The translations under genes and the position numbers were made by a program. A model generated the notes under the pieces. The model had not been told where the DNA came from, did not search any database, and was given only the letters and a program-made list of their open reading frames with translations. Source: JAEUJM01 sp964635055 (GTDB taxonomy: Bacteria; Actinomycetota; Acidimicrobiia; Acidimicrobiales; DATDAH01). Taken from it: a DNA stretch of 64,000 nt. Shown here in pieces: positions 17,246 to 26,297 of the stretch; within the stretch, counting starts at the first letter, position 1, and every line of letters starts with the position of its first letter. Where the stretch lies: contig CAZWMT010000010.1 of NCBI GenBank assembly GCA_964635055.1, positions 1-64,000 of the forward strand, given 5' to 3'.

Positions 17246-19523
17246 TCGCCAACCCGACGGGGCGTTCTACGAGGGCCTGATCACGACGAGCCCGATGGTG
17301 GTGTTCCGTCTCAGCGCGGACGGCCGAGAGGTCCGCCACATCAGTGCGAACGCGGCGCGGGTGTTCGGCTGGGACCCCGATGCCATGCAGGCCCCCGGGT
17401 GGCTGTGGCGGGAGGCGGTCCACCCCGATGATCTCGACCGCATAGCGGCCGCCTTCACCCGGTTCGTGGCCGACCCGACCGAGCCGGTCACCGTGTCGGT
17501 CCGGGTCCTGCGGGGCGACGGCGAGCCCCGTTGGGCGGTGACCCGGTTCCGCACCGACCCGTCCGGGTCGAGCGACATCACCGGGTTCGTGCTCGACGCC
17601 CATGACCGCGTGGAGGCCGACCGGGCGGCCCATCGTCAGCGCGACCTCCTGCAGGCGGTGCTCGACCACGCGAACGTGTCGGTGCAGGTCAAGGACCTGG
17701 AGGGGCGGTTCCTGGTGGCCAACCGCCAGATCGAGCGGGACTTCGGCCTCGAGCCCGGCGCGCTGGTCGGTGTCCGGCCGCGTGACGTGTGGCCGGTGGA
17801 CATCGCCGAGGTCTACGAGGCCAACGACCGTGCCGTGCTCGACGCCGAGGGGCCCATCGAGGTGGAGGAGGTGGCCGAGCACGCCGATGGCACCCACACC
17901 TACATCTCGGTGAAGTTCCCCCTGCGCGACGCGGACGACGAGATCTTCGCGGTGGGCGGCATCTCGACCGACATCACCGAGCGCATCCGGGCCGAGGACG
18001 AGCTGCGCCAGTCGCAGGTCTTCCTCGACTCGATCATCGAGAACATCCCCGACATGGTGTTCGTGAAGGACGCCGAGCAGTTGCGCTTCGTGCGGTTCAA
18101 CCGTGCCGGTGAGGAGCTGATCGGCCGGCGCCGCGAGGAGCTCCTCGGCCGCAACGACCACGACCTGTTCCCGGTCGAGCAGGCCGACCAGTTCGTCGCC
18201 GCCGACCGCCTGGTGCTCGAGAGCGGCCAGTTGACCGACATCGCCGAGGAGGAGATCGACACCGTCACTCAGGGGCGCCGCCTCCTCCACACGAAGAAGA
18301 TCCCGATCCCGGGCCCCGACGACGCCCCTGCCTACCTGCTCGGCATCTCCGAGGACATCACCGACCGCCGGGCCGCCGAGGACGCGCTGCGAGCCGCCAA
18401 GGACGAGGCCGAGCGGGCCAACCTGGCCAAGAGCGAGTTCCTCTCCCGCATGAGCCACGAGTTGCGCACGCCGCTCAACTCCATCCTCGGCTTCGCGCAG
18501 CTGCTCGAGCTCGACGAGCTGGAGGACGCGCAGACCGAGGCGGTGGCCCAGATCCTGAAGGGCGGGCGCCACCTGCTCGACCTGATCAACGAGGTGCTCG
18601 ACATCTCGCGGATCGAGGCCGGGGCGATGGCCCTCTCGCTCGAGCCGGTCGCGCTGGACACCGTGCTCCAGGAGTGCCTCGAGATGGTCCGCCCTCAGGC
18701 GCAGGCCCGGGGGATCGAGCTGATCAACCAGGACGGTCGCCACCGTCACGTGCAGGCCGACCGGCAGCGCTTGCGCCAGGTGCTGTTGAACCTGCTCTCG
18801 AACGCGGTGAAGTTCAACCGAGACGGGGGCACCGTCACGGTCAGCTGCGACCACGGGGAGGACTTCATACGGGTGCACGTCGCCGATGCGGGCGTGGGGA
18901 TACGCCCCGAGCTGCTCGACCGGCTCTTCGTGCCCTTCGACCGTCTCGACGCAGGGGGGACGGGGGTGCAGGGAACCGGGCTCGGGCTGGCCCTGTCGCT
19001 GCGACTGATCGAGGCCATGCACGGCACCATCGAGGTGTCGAGCGAGCCGGGCGTGGGCTCGACGTTCTCGTTCGAGTTGCCGGTTGGTGCCTCCGAGGCG
19101 GCGGCCGACCAGTTGCGCAAGGCGCCGGCGACGGTGTCGCCGCGCCTGACGGCGGAGTCCACCGTGCTCTACATCGAGGACAACCTGGCGAACCTGCGCC
19201 TGGTCGAGCAGGTGTTCGTCCGCCGCCCCTCGGTCCACCTGCTGTCGGCCCTGCAGGGGTCGATCGGCCTCGAGCTGGCTGCGCAGCACCGTCCCCACCT
19301 GATCCTGCTCGACGTGCACCTGCCCGACCTCGGTGGGGACGAGGTGCTCCAGCGGCTCAAGGCCGACCCCGCCACCGCCTCGATCCCGGTGGTGGTGATC
19401 TCGGCCGACGCCACGCCCCGCCAGCTCCGTCGCTTCGCCGACCTGGGCGCCGACGAGTACCTCACCAAGCCACTCGACATCGCCCACCTCCTCGACGTGC
19501 TCGACCGCCACCTCGACCGCTGA
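17235..19523 (+). CDS. Hybrid sensor histidine kinase, three PAS domains and a receiver
   Basis: 762 residues from ATG 17235, no membrane segment, so a cytosolic sensor. PAS1 about 10-125, PAS2 about 138-255 (ends GGISTDITERIRAEDELR), PAS3 about 262-385 (ends LGISEDITDRRAAEDAL). HisKA has the phospho-His at 408 (SHELRTPLNSILGF). The ATPase domain has NAVKFN, DAGVGI and GTGLGLALS. The terminal REC has IEDN, Asp693 (LLDVHLPDL) and TKPLD. Phosphate can pass to its own receiver and probably to the overlapping REC-EAL protein, linking a PAS-sensed cue to c-di-GMP. Confidence 0.95.
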   Translation: MTDDRQPDGAFYEGLITTSPMVVFRLSADGREVRHISANAARVFGWDPDAMQAPGWLWREAVHPDDLDRIAAAFTRFVADPTEPVTVSVRVLRGDGEPRWAVTRFRTDPSGSSDITGFVLDAHDRVEADRAAHRQRDLLQAVLDHANVSVQVKDLEGRFLVANRQIERDFGLEPGALVGVRPRDVWPVDIAEVYEANDRAVLDAEGPIEVEEVAEHADGTHTYISVKFPLRDADDEIFAVGGISTDITERIRAEDELRQSQVFLDSIIENIPDMVFVKDAEQLRFVRFNRAGEELIGRRREELLGRNDHDLFPVEQADQFVAADRLVLESGQLTDIAEEEIDTVTQGRRLLHTKKIPIPGPDDAPAYLLGISEDITDRRAAEDALRAAKDEAERANLAKSEFLSRMSHELRTPLNSILGFAQLLELDELEDAQTEAVAQILKGGRHLLDLINEVLDISRIEAGAMALSLEPVALDTVLQECLEMVRPQAQARGIELINQDGRHRHVQADRQRLRQVLLNLLSNAVKFNRDGGTVTVSCDHGEDFIRVHVADAGVGIRPELLDRLFVPFDRLDAGGTGVQGTGLGLALSLRLIEAMHGTIEVSSEPGVGSTFSFELPVGASEAAADQLRKAPATVSPRLTAESTVLYIEDNLANLRLVEQVFVRRPSVHLLSALQGSIGLELAAQHRPHLILLDVHLPDLGGDEVLQRLKADPATASIPVVVISADATPRQLRRFADLGADEYLTKPLDIAHLLDVLDRHLDR

Positions 19524-19547
19524 TCACCGGCGCGGGCGCAGAGGGCC

Positions 19548-21125
19548 TCAGGCCAGCAGCGCCCGCACCGCGCCGATCGTGTCGGCGTCGGCGGGGCCCT
19601 TGTCGTCGCGGTAGCGGCGCACGCGGGCGAAGCGCAGGGCCACGCCACCCGGGTAGCGGGTGCTGCGTTGTACGCCGTCGAGCGCGATCTCGACCACCAG
19701 CTCCGGGCGCACCCACACCGTGCCCGCGGTGCGGCGCGCCTCGATGGCCTGGAGCGCGTCGGTCTGCCAGGTGAGCAGGGCGTCGGTGAGGCCCTTGAAG
19801 GTCTTGCCCACCATCACGAAGCCCGCGGCGTCGCCATGGTCCCCCTCGGGGTCGAGCGCGCCCAGGTGCAGGTTGGAGAGCCAGCCCTGGCGCCGGCCGT
19901 GGCCCCATTCGGCGGCCAGCACCACCAGGTCGAGGGTGCGCACCGGCTTCACCTTGCGCCACGCCTTGCCCCGACGGCCGGCCTCGTAGGTCGAGTCGAT
20001 GGCCTTCACCATCACGCCCTCGTGGCCCGTGGCGAGGGCCTCGGCCAGGAAGTCGGCGGCCACCGCCGCGTCGTCGGTCACCACCCGGGGGATGGCCGCC
20101 GCGCCGGTGACCTGGTCGAGCACGCCGTGGCGCTCGACCAGCGGGGCGTCGATCAGGTCGGTGCCGTCGAGGTGCAACACGTCGAAGAAGCGGGCGCCCA
20201 GGCCGGCGCCGGCGTCGCCGGTGCGGGTGCCGAACCGACTCATCGTGTCCTGGAAGCGCTGGGGCCGGGCGGGGCCGGCGTCCGGCTCGTCCGGATGCCC
20301 GGGCTCGTCGTGGCCGATGGCCTCGCCGTCGAGCACCACGTGCGAGCACGGGAACGACCGCACCAGCGCCACGATGCCGGGCAGGCGCCCGGTGACCTCG
20401 TTGAGGTTCCGGGTGAACAGGCGTACCTGGTCGCCGGACCGGTGGGCCTGGATGCGGGCGCCGTCGAGCTTCCACTCCACCGAGGCCCGACCGGTGGCCT
20501 CGAGCGCGGCGGCCACGTCGGCCGCGGTCGACGCCAGCATCGGCGACACCGGCCGCAGCACGTGCAGGCCCACATCGTGAAGTGCCTCCTCGCCGCCGGT
20601 GCGGGCCAGGACCGCGACGGTGGGCAGGTCGCCGGCCAGCATGGCGGCGCGGCGCACGACCGCGAGCGGCACGCCGTTGGCCCGAGCCACGGCGTCGGTC
20701 ACCAGCCCTTCGAGGGCGCCCTGCCGCAGCTCGCCGGTCAGCAGCCGCCACAGCAGGTCGGCCTCGGCCGCGGTGGCCCGCTCGAACACGGCGGCCAGCT
20801 CGCGGCGACGGGCCCCCGCCGAGCCCTCGCCCTCGAGCGCCGCCAAGCGGTCGATGAGGTGGTCGATGTCGGCGACGGTGAGGGTGGGCTGCGCCGCGGC
20901 CCGGCCGGCGAGGTCGGCCGACGGCCCCGCGGCCCCCGCCACCGTCGCCCAGCCCACGCCGATGCGACCCTGGCGGGCACCGCCGGCCAGCATCGCCACC
21001 GCCGGCTCGATCTCGTCGACGTCGAGCCGGGCGATCAGCTCGGCCAGCGCCGCCAGCTTCGCCGTGCGCGACCGTGTGGCCGCCACCGCGGCCGACGTCG
21101 CCGCCAGCTCCGCGAACCGGGTCAC
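19548..21125 (-). CDS. ligB: ATP-dependent DNA ligase, LigB type
   Basis: 525 residues from GTG 21125, preceded by GGGGGG-ACG; the frame runs on upstream only through the palindrome array. The nucleotidyltransferase motif I is VEWKLDGARIQAHR with Lys219 as the AMP-linked residue. Later motifs include FTRNLNEVTGRLPG, LDGEAIGHD, FFDVLHLDG, EGVMVKAIDS and the K-x-K pair AWRKVKP; the OB-fold C-terminus ends FARVRRYRDDKGPADADT. About 200 N-terminal residues form the DNA-binding domain seen in actinobacterial LigB and archaeal ligases. Seals nicks in repair, beside the essential NAD-dependent LigA. Confidence 0.95.
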   Translation of the reverse strand: MTRFAELAATSAAVAATRSRTAKLAALAELIARLDVDEIEPAVAMLAGGARQGRIGVGWATVAGAAGPSADLAGRAAAQPTLTVADIDHLIDRLAALEGEGSAGARRRELAAVFERATAAEADLLWRLLTGELRQGALEGLVTDAVARANGVPLAVVRRAAMLAGDLPTVAVLARTGGEEALHDVGLHVLRPVSPMLASTAADVAAALEATGRASVEWKLDGARIQAHRSGDQVRLFTRNLNEVTGRLPGIVALVRSFPCSHVVLDGEAIGHDEPGHPDEPDAGPARPQRFQDTMSRFGTRTGDAGAGLGARFFDVLHLDGTDLIDAPLVERHGVLDQVTGAAAIPRVVTDDAAVAADFLAEALATGHEGVMVKAIDSTYEAGRRGKAWRKVKPVRTLDLVVLAAEWGHGRRQGWLSNLHLGALDPEGDHGDAAGFVMVGKTFKGLTDALLTWQTDALQAIEARRTAGTVWVRPELVVEIALDGVQRSTRYPGGVALRFARVRRYRDDKGPADADTIGAVRALLA

Positions 21126-21158
21126 GGTCGTCCCCCCACACGGCTCGGGCGCACGCTT

Positions 21159-21470
21159 CGTTCTGGTGGCTGGAACGTGACGCTCACGACAGGATCCAGC
21201 CACCAGAACGGGCGGGTTTGGTCGTGGGTCCGCGGGTTCTGCGGCTGGTAGGGCCCAGGCCTTCGTTCTGGTGGCTGGAACGCGACGCTCACGACAGGAT
21301 CCAGCCACCAGAACGGNNNNNNNNNNNNNNNNNNNNNNNNNNNNNNNNNNNNNNNNNNNNNNNNNNNNNNNNNNNNNNNNNNNNNNNNNNNNNNNNNNNN
21401 NNNNNNNNNNNNNNNNTTCGTTCTGGTGGCTGGAACGCGACGCTCACGACAGGATCCAGCCACCAGAACG
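21159..21470. repeat. Array of 52-bp near-palindromes (three visible copies)
   Basis: Copies at 21159-21210, 21264-21315 and 21419-21470. Each has perfect 16-bp arms (CGTTCTGGTGGCTGGA and its complement) around a 20-bp loop. In copy 1 the loop has an inner dyad CGTGA/TCACG; copies 2 and 3 have CGCGA there. A 53-bp spacer separates copies 1 and 2. The scaffold gap sits directly after copy 2 and before copy 3, so more copies are probably missing. They lie between the TY-Chap gene stop and the ligB start. Confidence 0.9.
21317..21416. other. Assembly gap of 100 N
   Basis: Exactly 100 undetermined bases, the conventional placeholder for a scaffold gap of unknown size. It is flanked on both sides by the same palindromic repeat, which explains why assembly failed. 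Confidence 0.99.
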
Positions 21471-21484
21471 GTGGGGGTGCGGGG

Positions 21485-22882
21485 TCACAGGTAGCCGGCC
21501 GTGCCGCGGTCGAGCGTGGGCGACTCGGTGGTCGTCGCCGGCGAGCTCTCGCCGAACAGGGTGCGGCCACCGAAGCGGGCCTGCAACTCGTCGTCGAGCT
21601 CGTCGGCGGCGGTGCCGAGCATCTCGAGCGCCTGCAGGACGTGCGAGCCCACGTACGGTCGACCCGGCACGTCGATGGTGAGCACCAGGGCGTGCCCGTC
21701 CCACAGCGCCGAGATCATCAGGTACTGCCGGTTGATGTCGTTGACGGCCTCGAGCAGCGCGGGGCTGGGGGTCAGGTCGGTGAGGATCGGGGCGAAGAAG
21801 CGGATCACCGGGGCGCCGTGCAGCACCCGGGCGTAGACCGCGGTGCTCCCCCAGCGGATGGGCACGTCGCCGTCGTCGTCGCGGAACACGGCGGCGTCGG
21901 TGAGCACGTGGCGCAGGGTCTGGGCCAGCGCCTCGAACAGCTCCTCGGGCGACTCGGGGCGGGGCAGGTCGACCTCGACGTCGAGGTCGTCGGTCTCGTC
22001 GAGGTGCTGGACATCGATGCCCAGCGCGTCGAGCGAGAGGGGGTTGCCGTCGGCGTCGGCGGCGGTGTACTCGAGGTACGACGGGGCCGCGGCGCCGTAG
22101 ATCCGCTCGAGCGTGGCGCAGGCCAGCTGGGCGATGGCCTCGAACGGCGGAGGCTCGTCCTCCCAGTCCCGGAAGAAGTTGGCGGAGCCGTGCTGGTCGA
22201 GGGCGCCGCGGTCGTCGCCGGGGGCGTAGGTGGGCGGCTGCCAGCCCAGGCGCACCAGCTCGGTGATCTGGTCGACCGACAGCCGCTCGGCGCCCGCGAG
22301 GAAGGCGTTGGCCACCGCCTCGGCCCGGAAGCCCCGCTCGCCGCCCTCGGCGAACTGCACGAAGTACGACGAGCCCTCGAAGGCGCCCTCGTGCTCCGTG
22401 CCGGTGCCCCGCACCGACATGATGAGGTACTGGCCGGGGGTGAGCGCGGCCAGCGTGGACGTCAGGGCCCCGGCGAACTGCGGCCACGTCTGGTCGGGGC
22501 GCAGGCTGGACTTGAGTGGCGGCAGGGCGCGCTCGCCCTGGGCGATCAGCTCGCCGAGCACGATGCGGCGCAGGCTCGACTGGTTGCGGCACGACGCCAG
22601 GTAGGCGGCCTGGCCGGCCGGGTAGCCGATGTCGATGGTGCGGTCGCCGAGGCCGAGGCTGCGCAGCGCCTGGACGATCCGGGACCGGGCGGCGTCGTCG
22701 CGGGCCATCCACCCGGCTCGCAGCGCGGGCCAGCGGTCGGCCACCAGCTCGGGGCCCGGCCGTGGTCCGTAGGTGGCCTGCAGCCAGGTGGCCGGTGTCC
22801 GGCCCGCCAGCTCCTCGCCGTCGGTGAGGTCGTGGAGCACGCCGGCGTCGAGGTTGTCCCAGTTGAAGTGGGCGTGCGACAC
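21485..22882 (-). CDS. TY-Chap / YbjN-like (T3SS chaperone-fold) protein
   Basis: 465 residues from GTG 22882; the longer frame upstream only translates a 15-bp repeat tract. An N-terminal portion of about 150 residues is followed by a domain with TPGQYLIMSVRG... SSYFVQFAEGG and LGWQPPTY. The C-terminal half (DVPIRWGSTAVYARVL, PVIRFFAPILTDL, LLEAVNDINRQYLMISALW) looks like the YbjN/CesT-type peptide-binding fold found duplicated in actinobacterial TY-Chap proteins. Probably a cytosolic protein-binding factor; partner unknown. It ends in acidic and Thr/Ser-rich residues just before the palindrome array. Confidence 0.65.
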   Translation of the reverse strand: MSHAHFNWDNLDAGVLHDLTDGEELAGRTPATWLQATYGPRPGPELVADRWPALRAGWMARDDAARSRIVQALRSLGLGDRTIDIGYPAGQAAYLASCRNQSSLRRIVLGELIAQGERALPPLKSSLRPDQTWPQFAGALTSTLAALTPGQYLIMSVRGTGTEHEGAFEGSSYFVQFAEGGERGFRAEAVANAFLAGAERLSVDQITELVRLGWQPPTYAPGDDRGALDQHGSANFFRDWEDEPPPFEAIAQLACATLERIYGAAAPSYLEYTAADADGNPLSLDALGIDVQHLDETDDLDVEVDLPRPESPEELFEALAQTLRHVLTDAAVFRDDDGDVPIRWGSTAVYARVLHGAPVIRFFAPILTDLTPSPALLEAVNDINRQYLMISALWDGHALVLTIDVPGRPYVGSHVLQALEMLGTAADELDDELQARFGGRTLFGESSPATTTESPTLDRGTAGYL

Positions 22883-22944
22883 GCCAGGCCTCCGATCCAC
22901 GCACGCGGCGTGCGAGGGGACCGTAGCGAGCGCGGCGGCACGTC

Positions 22945-23048
22945 GTTCCAAACGGCAGGCGTTCCAACGGCAGGTGTACCAACCGCCGGCGGTCCAACGG
23001 CAGGCGTTCCAACGGCAGGCGTTCGGTGGCCGGCGGTCCGTGGCCGGC
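22945..23048. repeat. Degenerate 15-bp tandem repeats
   Basis: Units of the form GTTCCAACGGCAGGC occur at 22945, 22961, 22976, 22991 and 23006, then decay into GTTCGGTGGCCGGC-like units to 23048. They lie in the 298-bp divergent region between the TY-Chap gene and the WS/DGAT gene. I see no other gene in that region. Confidence 0.8.
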
Positions 23049-23180
23049 GTTCGCCGGTCGGGGCGCGGTGGGATCTCCCGCGAGCGGCCCGCCGCGCCCG
23101 GATCAGGCTCGGCGTCGAGAGCACCTGACCCCGGCCGGTAGCATCGGTGCGCCCTGAAGGGTGGGCACGGGAGGTGCGCG

Positions 23181-24602
23181 GTGGATCGAGTGAGTGCGGC
23201 AGACGCCTCCTTCCTGTACCTCGAGAACGAGGTGGTGCACCTCCACGTCACCGGGTTGCTCCTGCTCGACCCGTCGACCGCGGAGAAGCCGGTGACCTAC
23301 CGCCTCCTGCGGTCCTACGTCGCCAGCCGGTTCGACGTCCTGCCGGTGCTCCGCCAGCGTCTGGTCGAGGTGCCCTACGCCATCGACCACCCCGAATGGG
23401 TGGACGACCCGGACTTCGACATCGACCGGCACTTCCACCGCCACCGCCTGCCGCGCCCTGGCACGCTCGACCAGCTCGCCGAGTACATGGGCCGGTTCGC
23501 GTCCGTGCCGCTCGACCGGTCGCAGCCGCTGTGGGACTTCGTGGTGGTCGAGGGCCTCGCCGACGGGCGCGTGGCCATGGCCACGAAGATGCACCACTGC
23601 CTCGTGGACGGCGTCTCAGGGGTGGAGATCATGGCCCACCTCCTCGACCTGTCACCCCAGCTCAGGGTGCGCCGGCGGCGCCCGCGATGGGAGGCGCCGG
23701 CGCTGCCCGAGCGCAGCGAGGTGGTGGCCGACGCGGTGTGGCATCGGCTGGCCACGCCGATGCGCCCGGTCCGTGCGGCCGCGGGCACGGCCACCTCGCT
23801 GGTCCAGGCCGCGGGCACCACCGCAGGGCGGTGGCTGCGCGGTGCCCGGGCCGTCGCCCACCCCGTCAACGCGCCGCGCACCCGCCTCAACGGCTCGATC
23901 ACGCCGAACCGGTCGGTGGCCTTCACCACCGTGCCCCTCGACGAGCTCAAGCGGGTGCGTGCCGTGCTGGGCACCACGGTGAACGACGTGGTGCTGGCCA
24001 TGTGCACGGCGGGCCTGCGGTCGTACCTGTCCGAGCACGACACGCTGCCCGATCGCGCCCTGGTGTGCTCGGTGCCCGTGTCGGTGCACGGTGAGAGCGC
24101 CGATCACCGTTCCACCAACCAGGTGTCGAACATGTTCGTGCACCTGCCCGTGCACCTGGCCGACCCCCTCGAGCAACTGGCGACGATCCACGAGGGCACC
24201 ATCGGGGCCAAGGAGGTGCAGAGCGCGGTGGGCGCCACCATGATCGGTGACGTCGTCGAGCTGCTGCCGCCCACGCTGTTCAGCTGGGCGGCCCGGATGT
24301 ACTCGCGGGCCAGGGTCGCCGACCGGCTGCCGCCGGTGCACAACCTGATCGTGTCCAACGTGGTGGGCGCCCCCATGCCGCTGTACTTCGCCGGTGCGGA
24401 GGTGGTGGGCATCTACCCGTTCGGCCCGCTGATGGAGGGCACCGGGCTGAACGTCACGGTGCTGTCCAGCGACGGCAAGCTGCACATCGGCCTGATCGCC
24501 TGCCCCGAGCTGGTGCCCCACCTCGACGAGCTGCGCGACGCCATCCTGGCCGGCCTGACCGCGCTGTCCGAGGCCGCCGCGGTCGCCGACGTCGGCCCCT
24601 GA
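23181..24602 (+). CDS. Wax ester synthase / diacylglycerol acyltransferase (WS/DGAT)
   Basis: 473 residues from GTG 23181 with GGGAGGTG upstream. The N-terminus VDRVSAADASFLYLEN is the usual family start. The catalytic HHxxxDG motif is MHHCLVDGVSG at about residues 136-146; further family segments are PLWDFVVVEGL, TVNDVVLAMCTAGLR, NQVSNMFVHLPV and NLIVSNVVGAP. It transfers an acyl group from acyl-CoA to diacylglycerol or a fatty alcohol, making storage triacylglycerol or wax ester at the membrane. Such genes are frequent in actinobacteria. It stands alone between two repeat tracts. Confidence 0.95.
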   Translation: MDRVSAADASFLYLENEVVHLHVTGLLLLDPSTAEKPVTYRLLRSYVASRFDVLPVLRQRLVEVPYAIDHPEWVDDPDFDIDRHFHRHRLPRPGTLDQLAEYMGRFASVPLDRSQPLWDFVVVEGLADGRVAMATKMHHCLVDGVSGVEIMAHLLDLSPQLRVRRRRPRWEAPALPERSEVVADAVWHRLATPMRPVRAAAGTATSLVQAAGTTAGRWLRGARAVAHPVNAPRTRLNGSITPNRSVAFTTVPLDELKRVRAVLGTTVNDVVLAMCTAGLRSYLSEHDTLPDRALVCSVPVSVHGESADHRSTNQVSNMFVHLPVHLADPLEQLATIHEGTIGAKEVQSAVGATMIGDVVELLPPTLFSWAARMYSRARVADRLPPVHNLIVSNVVGAPMPLYFAGAEVVGIYPFGPLMEGTGLNVTVLSSDGKLHIGLIACPELVPHLDELRDAILAGLTALSEAAAVADVGP

Positions 24603-24622
24603 CCACCCGGAATTCTTGGTGA

Positions 24623-24645
24623 GAAACCACCTGCTGGGTGGTTTC
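24623..24645. terminator. Hairpin downstream of WS/DGAT
   Basis: GAAACCACC and GGTGGTTTC pair perfectly around a 5-nt loop, 20 bp after the stop codon, followed by an A/T-rich CAAATTTTC. A good terminator candidate for the WS/DGAT transcript, possibly also for the convergent hydrolase gene. Confidence 0.7.
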
Positions 24646-24656
24646 ACGACAAATTT

Positions 24657-24698
24657 TCCGGGGTGTTCGGACCGACGTCCGGGGTGTTCGGACTGACG
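24657..24698. repeat. 21-bp tandem duplication
   Basis: TCCGGGGTGTTCGGACYGACG occurs twice, head to tail, with one base different. It lies between the hairpin and the stop of the convergent alpha/beta hydrolase. Confidence 0.85.
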
Positions 24699-24709
24699 GG
24701 GCTGCCGGC

Positions 24710-26107
24710 TCAGGCGGGTGGGGGCGCCGCCAGGCCGCGGGTGCGGCAGGCCTCGTCCACGAAGCGCCACACCTTGTCCGACCACAGGTAGCCCACGTGG
24801 CTGCCGGGGAACCAGCAGGTCTCCGGCTGCTCCCAGTGGTCCCACAGGCGCCGGGCCTGGTCGGCCGTCGCCAGGCGGTCGCCCATGCCCGCGAAGATGG
24901 CCCGCGCCGGCTGAGGCGCCGCCGGGGCCATGGCCAGGGGCGACACCACCTTGTGGACGTCCTGGGCGGTGCCGTCGAGGATATGGTGCTCGATGGCCCG
25001 CAGGTGCAGGTGGTGGGGGGCGTGGTGGCGGATCAGGTCGGGGAAGTCGGCCATGGGGATGCCGGCCAGGCAGAGGTCGAGGTCGGCCTCCAGGGCGGTG
25101 ACCAGGGCGGTGAGCATGCCGCCGAGCGACACCCCGAACACCCCCACACCCGTGGGCTGCTGGGCCCGGACCCAGGTGAGCAGGCGGCGGATGTCCCACA
25201 CGGCCTGGGCGAACCCGTGCACGCTGTTCATCAGGTCGAAGCTGAGGAACGCCTCGCCGCTCACCCGGCCCTGGCGGCGGGCACCGTGGGCGGGCAGCAC
25301 GATGGCGGCCACGTTGACGCCCAGCTCGTGGTGCAGGTGGGCCGCCCGGAAGCTCACCAGGTCCATGAACACCGAGCCGGTGCCGAACCCGTGGATGCAC
25401 ACCACCCACGGGCGCGGTGTGTCGCGGTCGGGGTGACGGAGCAGCCAGGCCGACGCCGTGCGGTTGGCCTCGAAGGCCAGCCAGCGGTCGCGACCCGGCA
25501 CGCCCTCCGGCGGTTGGTAGCCGCTCGGCCACCACAGCCGCTCGTAGCTGGTGCCCAGCGCCCAGCCCTTGGTCAACGCGGGCTCGTTGAGCGGGGGCGG
25601 CGCCCGGTGGTACGACGCGGGGTCGTCCAGCCAGCCGTTCGCCTCGAACACCGCCCGGGCCTCGGTGAGCTCGGCCCCCACCCGCAGGTAGTCGTCGCGG
25701 CGCGGGAACCGGTTGGGGCCGACGGCCATGGCCATGATCGACTCGTCCAGCACCACGTGGCCGACGAGGCCGGGGGTGATGCGGGTGTCGGGCCGGCCGG
25801 GCAGGGTGTCGTCGGCGCGCGACCGCACCTCGTTCACCACCCACTTGGCGGTGCGGGGGCCGGCCACGCCCAGGCGGGCCAGTGGCTGGCGGGCCAGCTG
25901 CTTCTCCACGCTGTGCCAGGTGGTGGTCGACCAGTCGACCACCCCGGTGCCGAAGTCGACCACCCCCAAGGGATCCCACCAGGGGCGGTGCCGGCCGGGA
26001 GCGGGCTCGACGCCCGTCCCGGGGGTGCTGTCGATACCGGCGTGCCCGTCCGTGTCGGGCGCCGCCTCCGCCTCGGTCACCGTCACGCCCTCAGCCTTGT
26101 CGCTCAC
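24710..26107 (-). CDS. Alpha/beta-hydrolase family protein
   Basis: 465 residues from GTG 26107 with GGGGG just upstream; 26137 is a longer option. The hydrolase core lies in the C-terminal two thirds: VVCIHGFGTG (oxyanion loop), the nucleophile elbow GVSLGG, a downstream MGDRLATADQ region for the acid, and the final GSHVGYLW with the His. About 200 residues precede it, starting with an acidic low-complexity tail. No signal peptide. Esterase, lipase or acyltransferase activity is possible; it may relate to the lipid gene next door, but that is only context. Confidence 0.85.
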   Translation of the reverse strand: MSDKAEGVTVTEAEAAPDTDGHAGIDSTPGTGVEPAPGRHRPWWDPLGVVDFGTGVVDWSTTTWHSVEKQLARQPLARLGVAGPRTAKWVVNEVRSRADDTLPGRPDTRITPGLVGHVVLDESIMAMAVGPNRFPRRDDYLRVGAELTEARAVFEANGWLDDPASYHRAPPPLNEPALTKGWALGTSYERLWWPSGYQPPEGVPGRDRWLAFEANRTASAWLLRHPDRDTPRPWVVCIHGFGTGSVFMDLVSFRAAHLHHELGVNVAAIVLPAHGARRQGRVSGEAFLSFDLMNSVHGFAQAVWDIRRLLTWVRAQQPTGVGVFGVSLGGMLTALVTALEADLDLCLAGIPMADFPDLIRHHAPHHLHLRAIEHHILDGTAQDVHKVVSPLAMAPAAPQPARAIFAGMGDRLATADQARRLWDHWEQPETCWFPGSHVGYLWSDKVWRFVDEACRTRGLAAPPPA

Positions 26108-26297
26108 CCCCCGTGGGCGCAAGGGTCGCGGTCGCACGCGGCGCGGTCGGGGAGGTGCTGTCGGGGAGGTGCCGTCGGGGGAGGCGCTGGGGCGTGGAGG
26201 CCGGCCGGGGGTGCCGGCGCCGTGTGGAGGCCGGCGAGAAGCGCTGCCGGGGTGCCGGCGGGGATGCCGGCGGGGATGCCGGGGCCGTGTGGCCGGG
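26108..26297. repeat. G-rich degenerate repeat tract between two minus-strand genes
   Basis: The tract holds iterated CGGGGAGGTGC-like units (26151-26200) and a GCCGGCGGGGAT pair (26259-26285). No gene is supported here. Confidence 0.5.

Noticed and set aside
21159..21470. CRISPR array
   Set aside because: The repeats are 52-bp perfect-arm palindromes with only one measurable spacer, and no cas gene is present.
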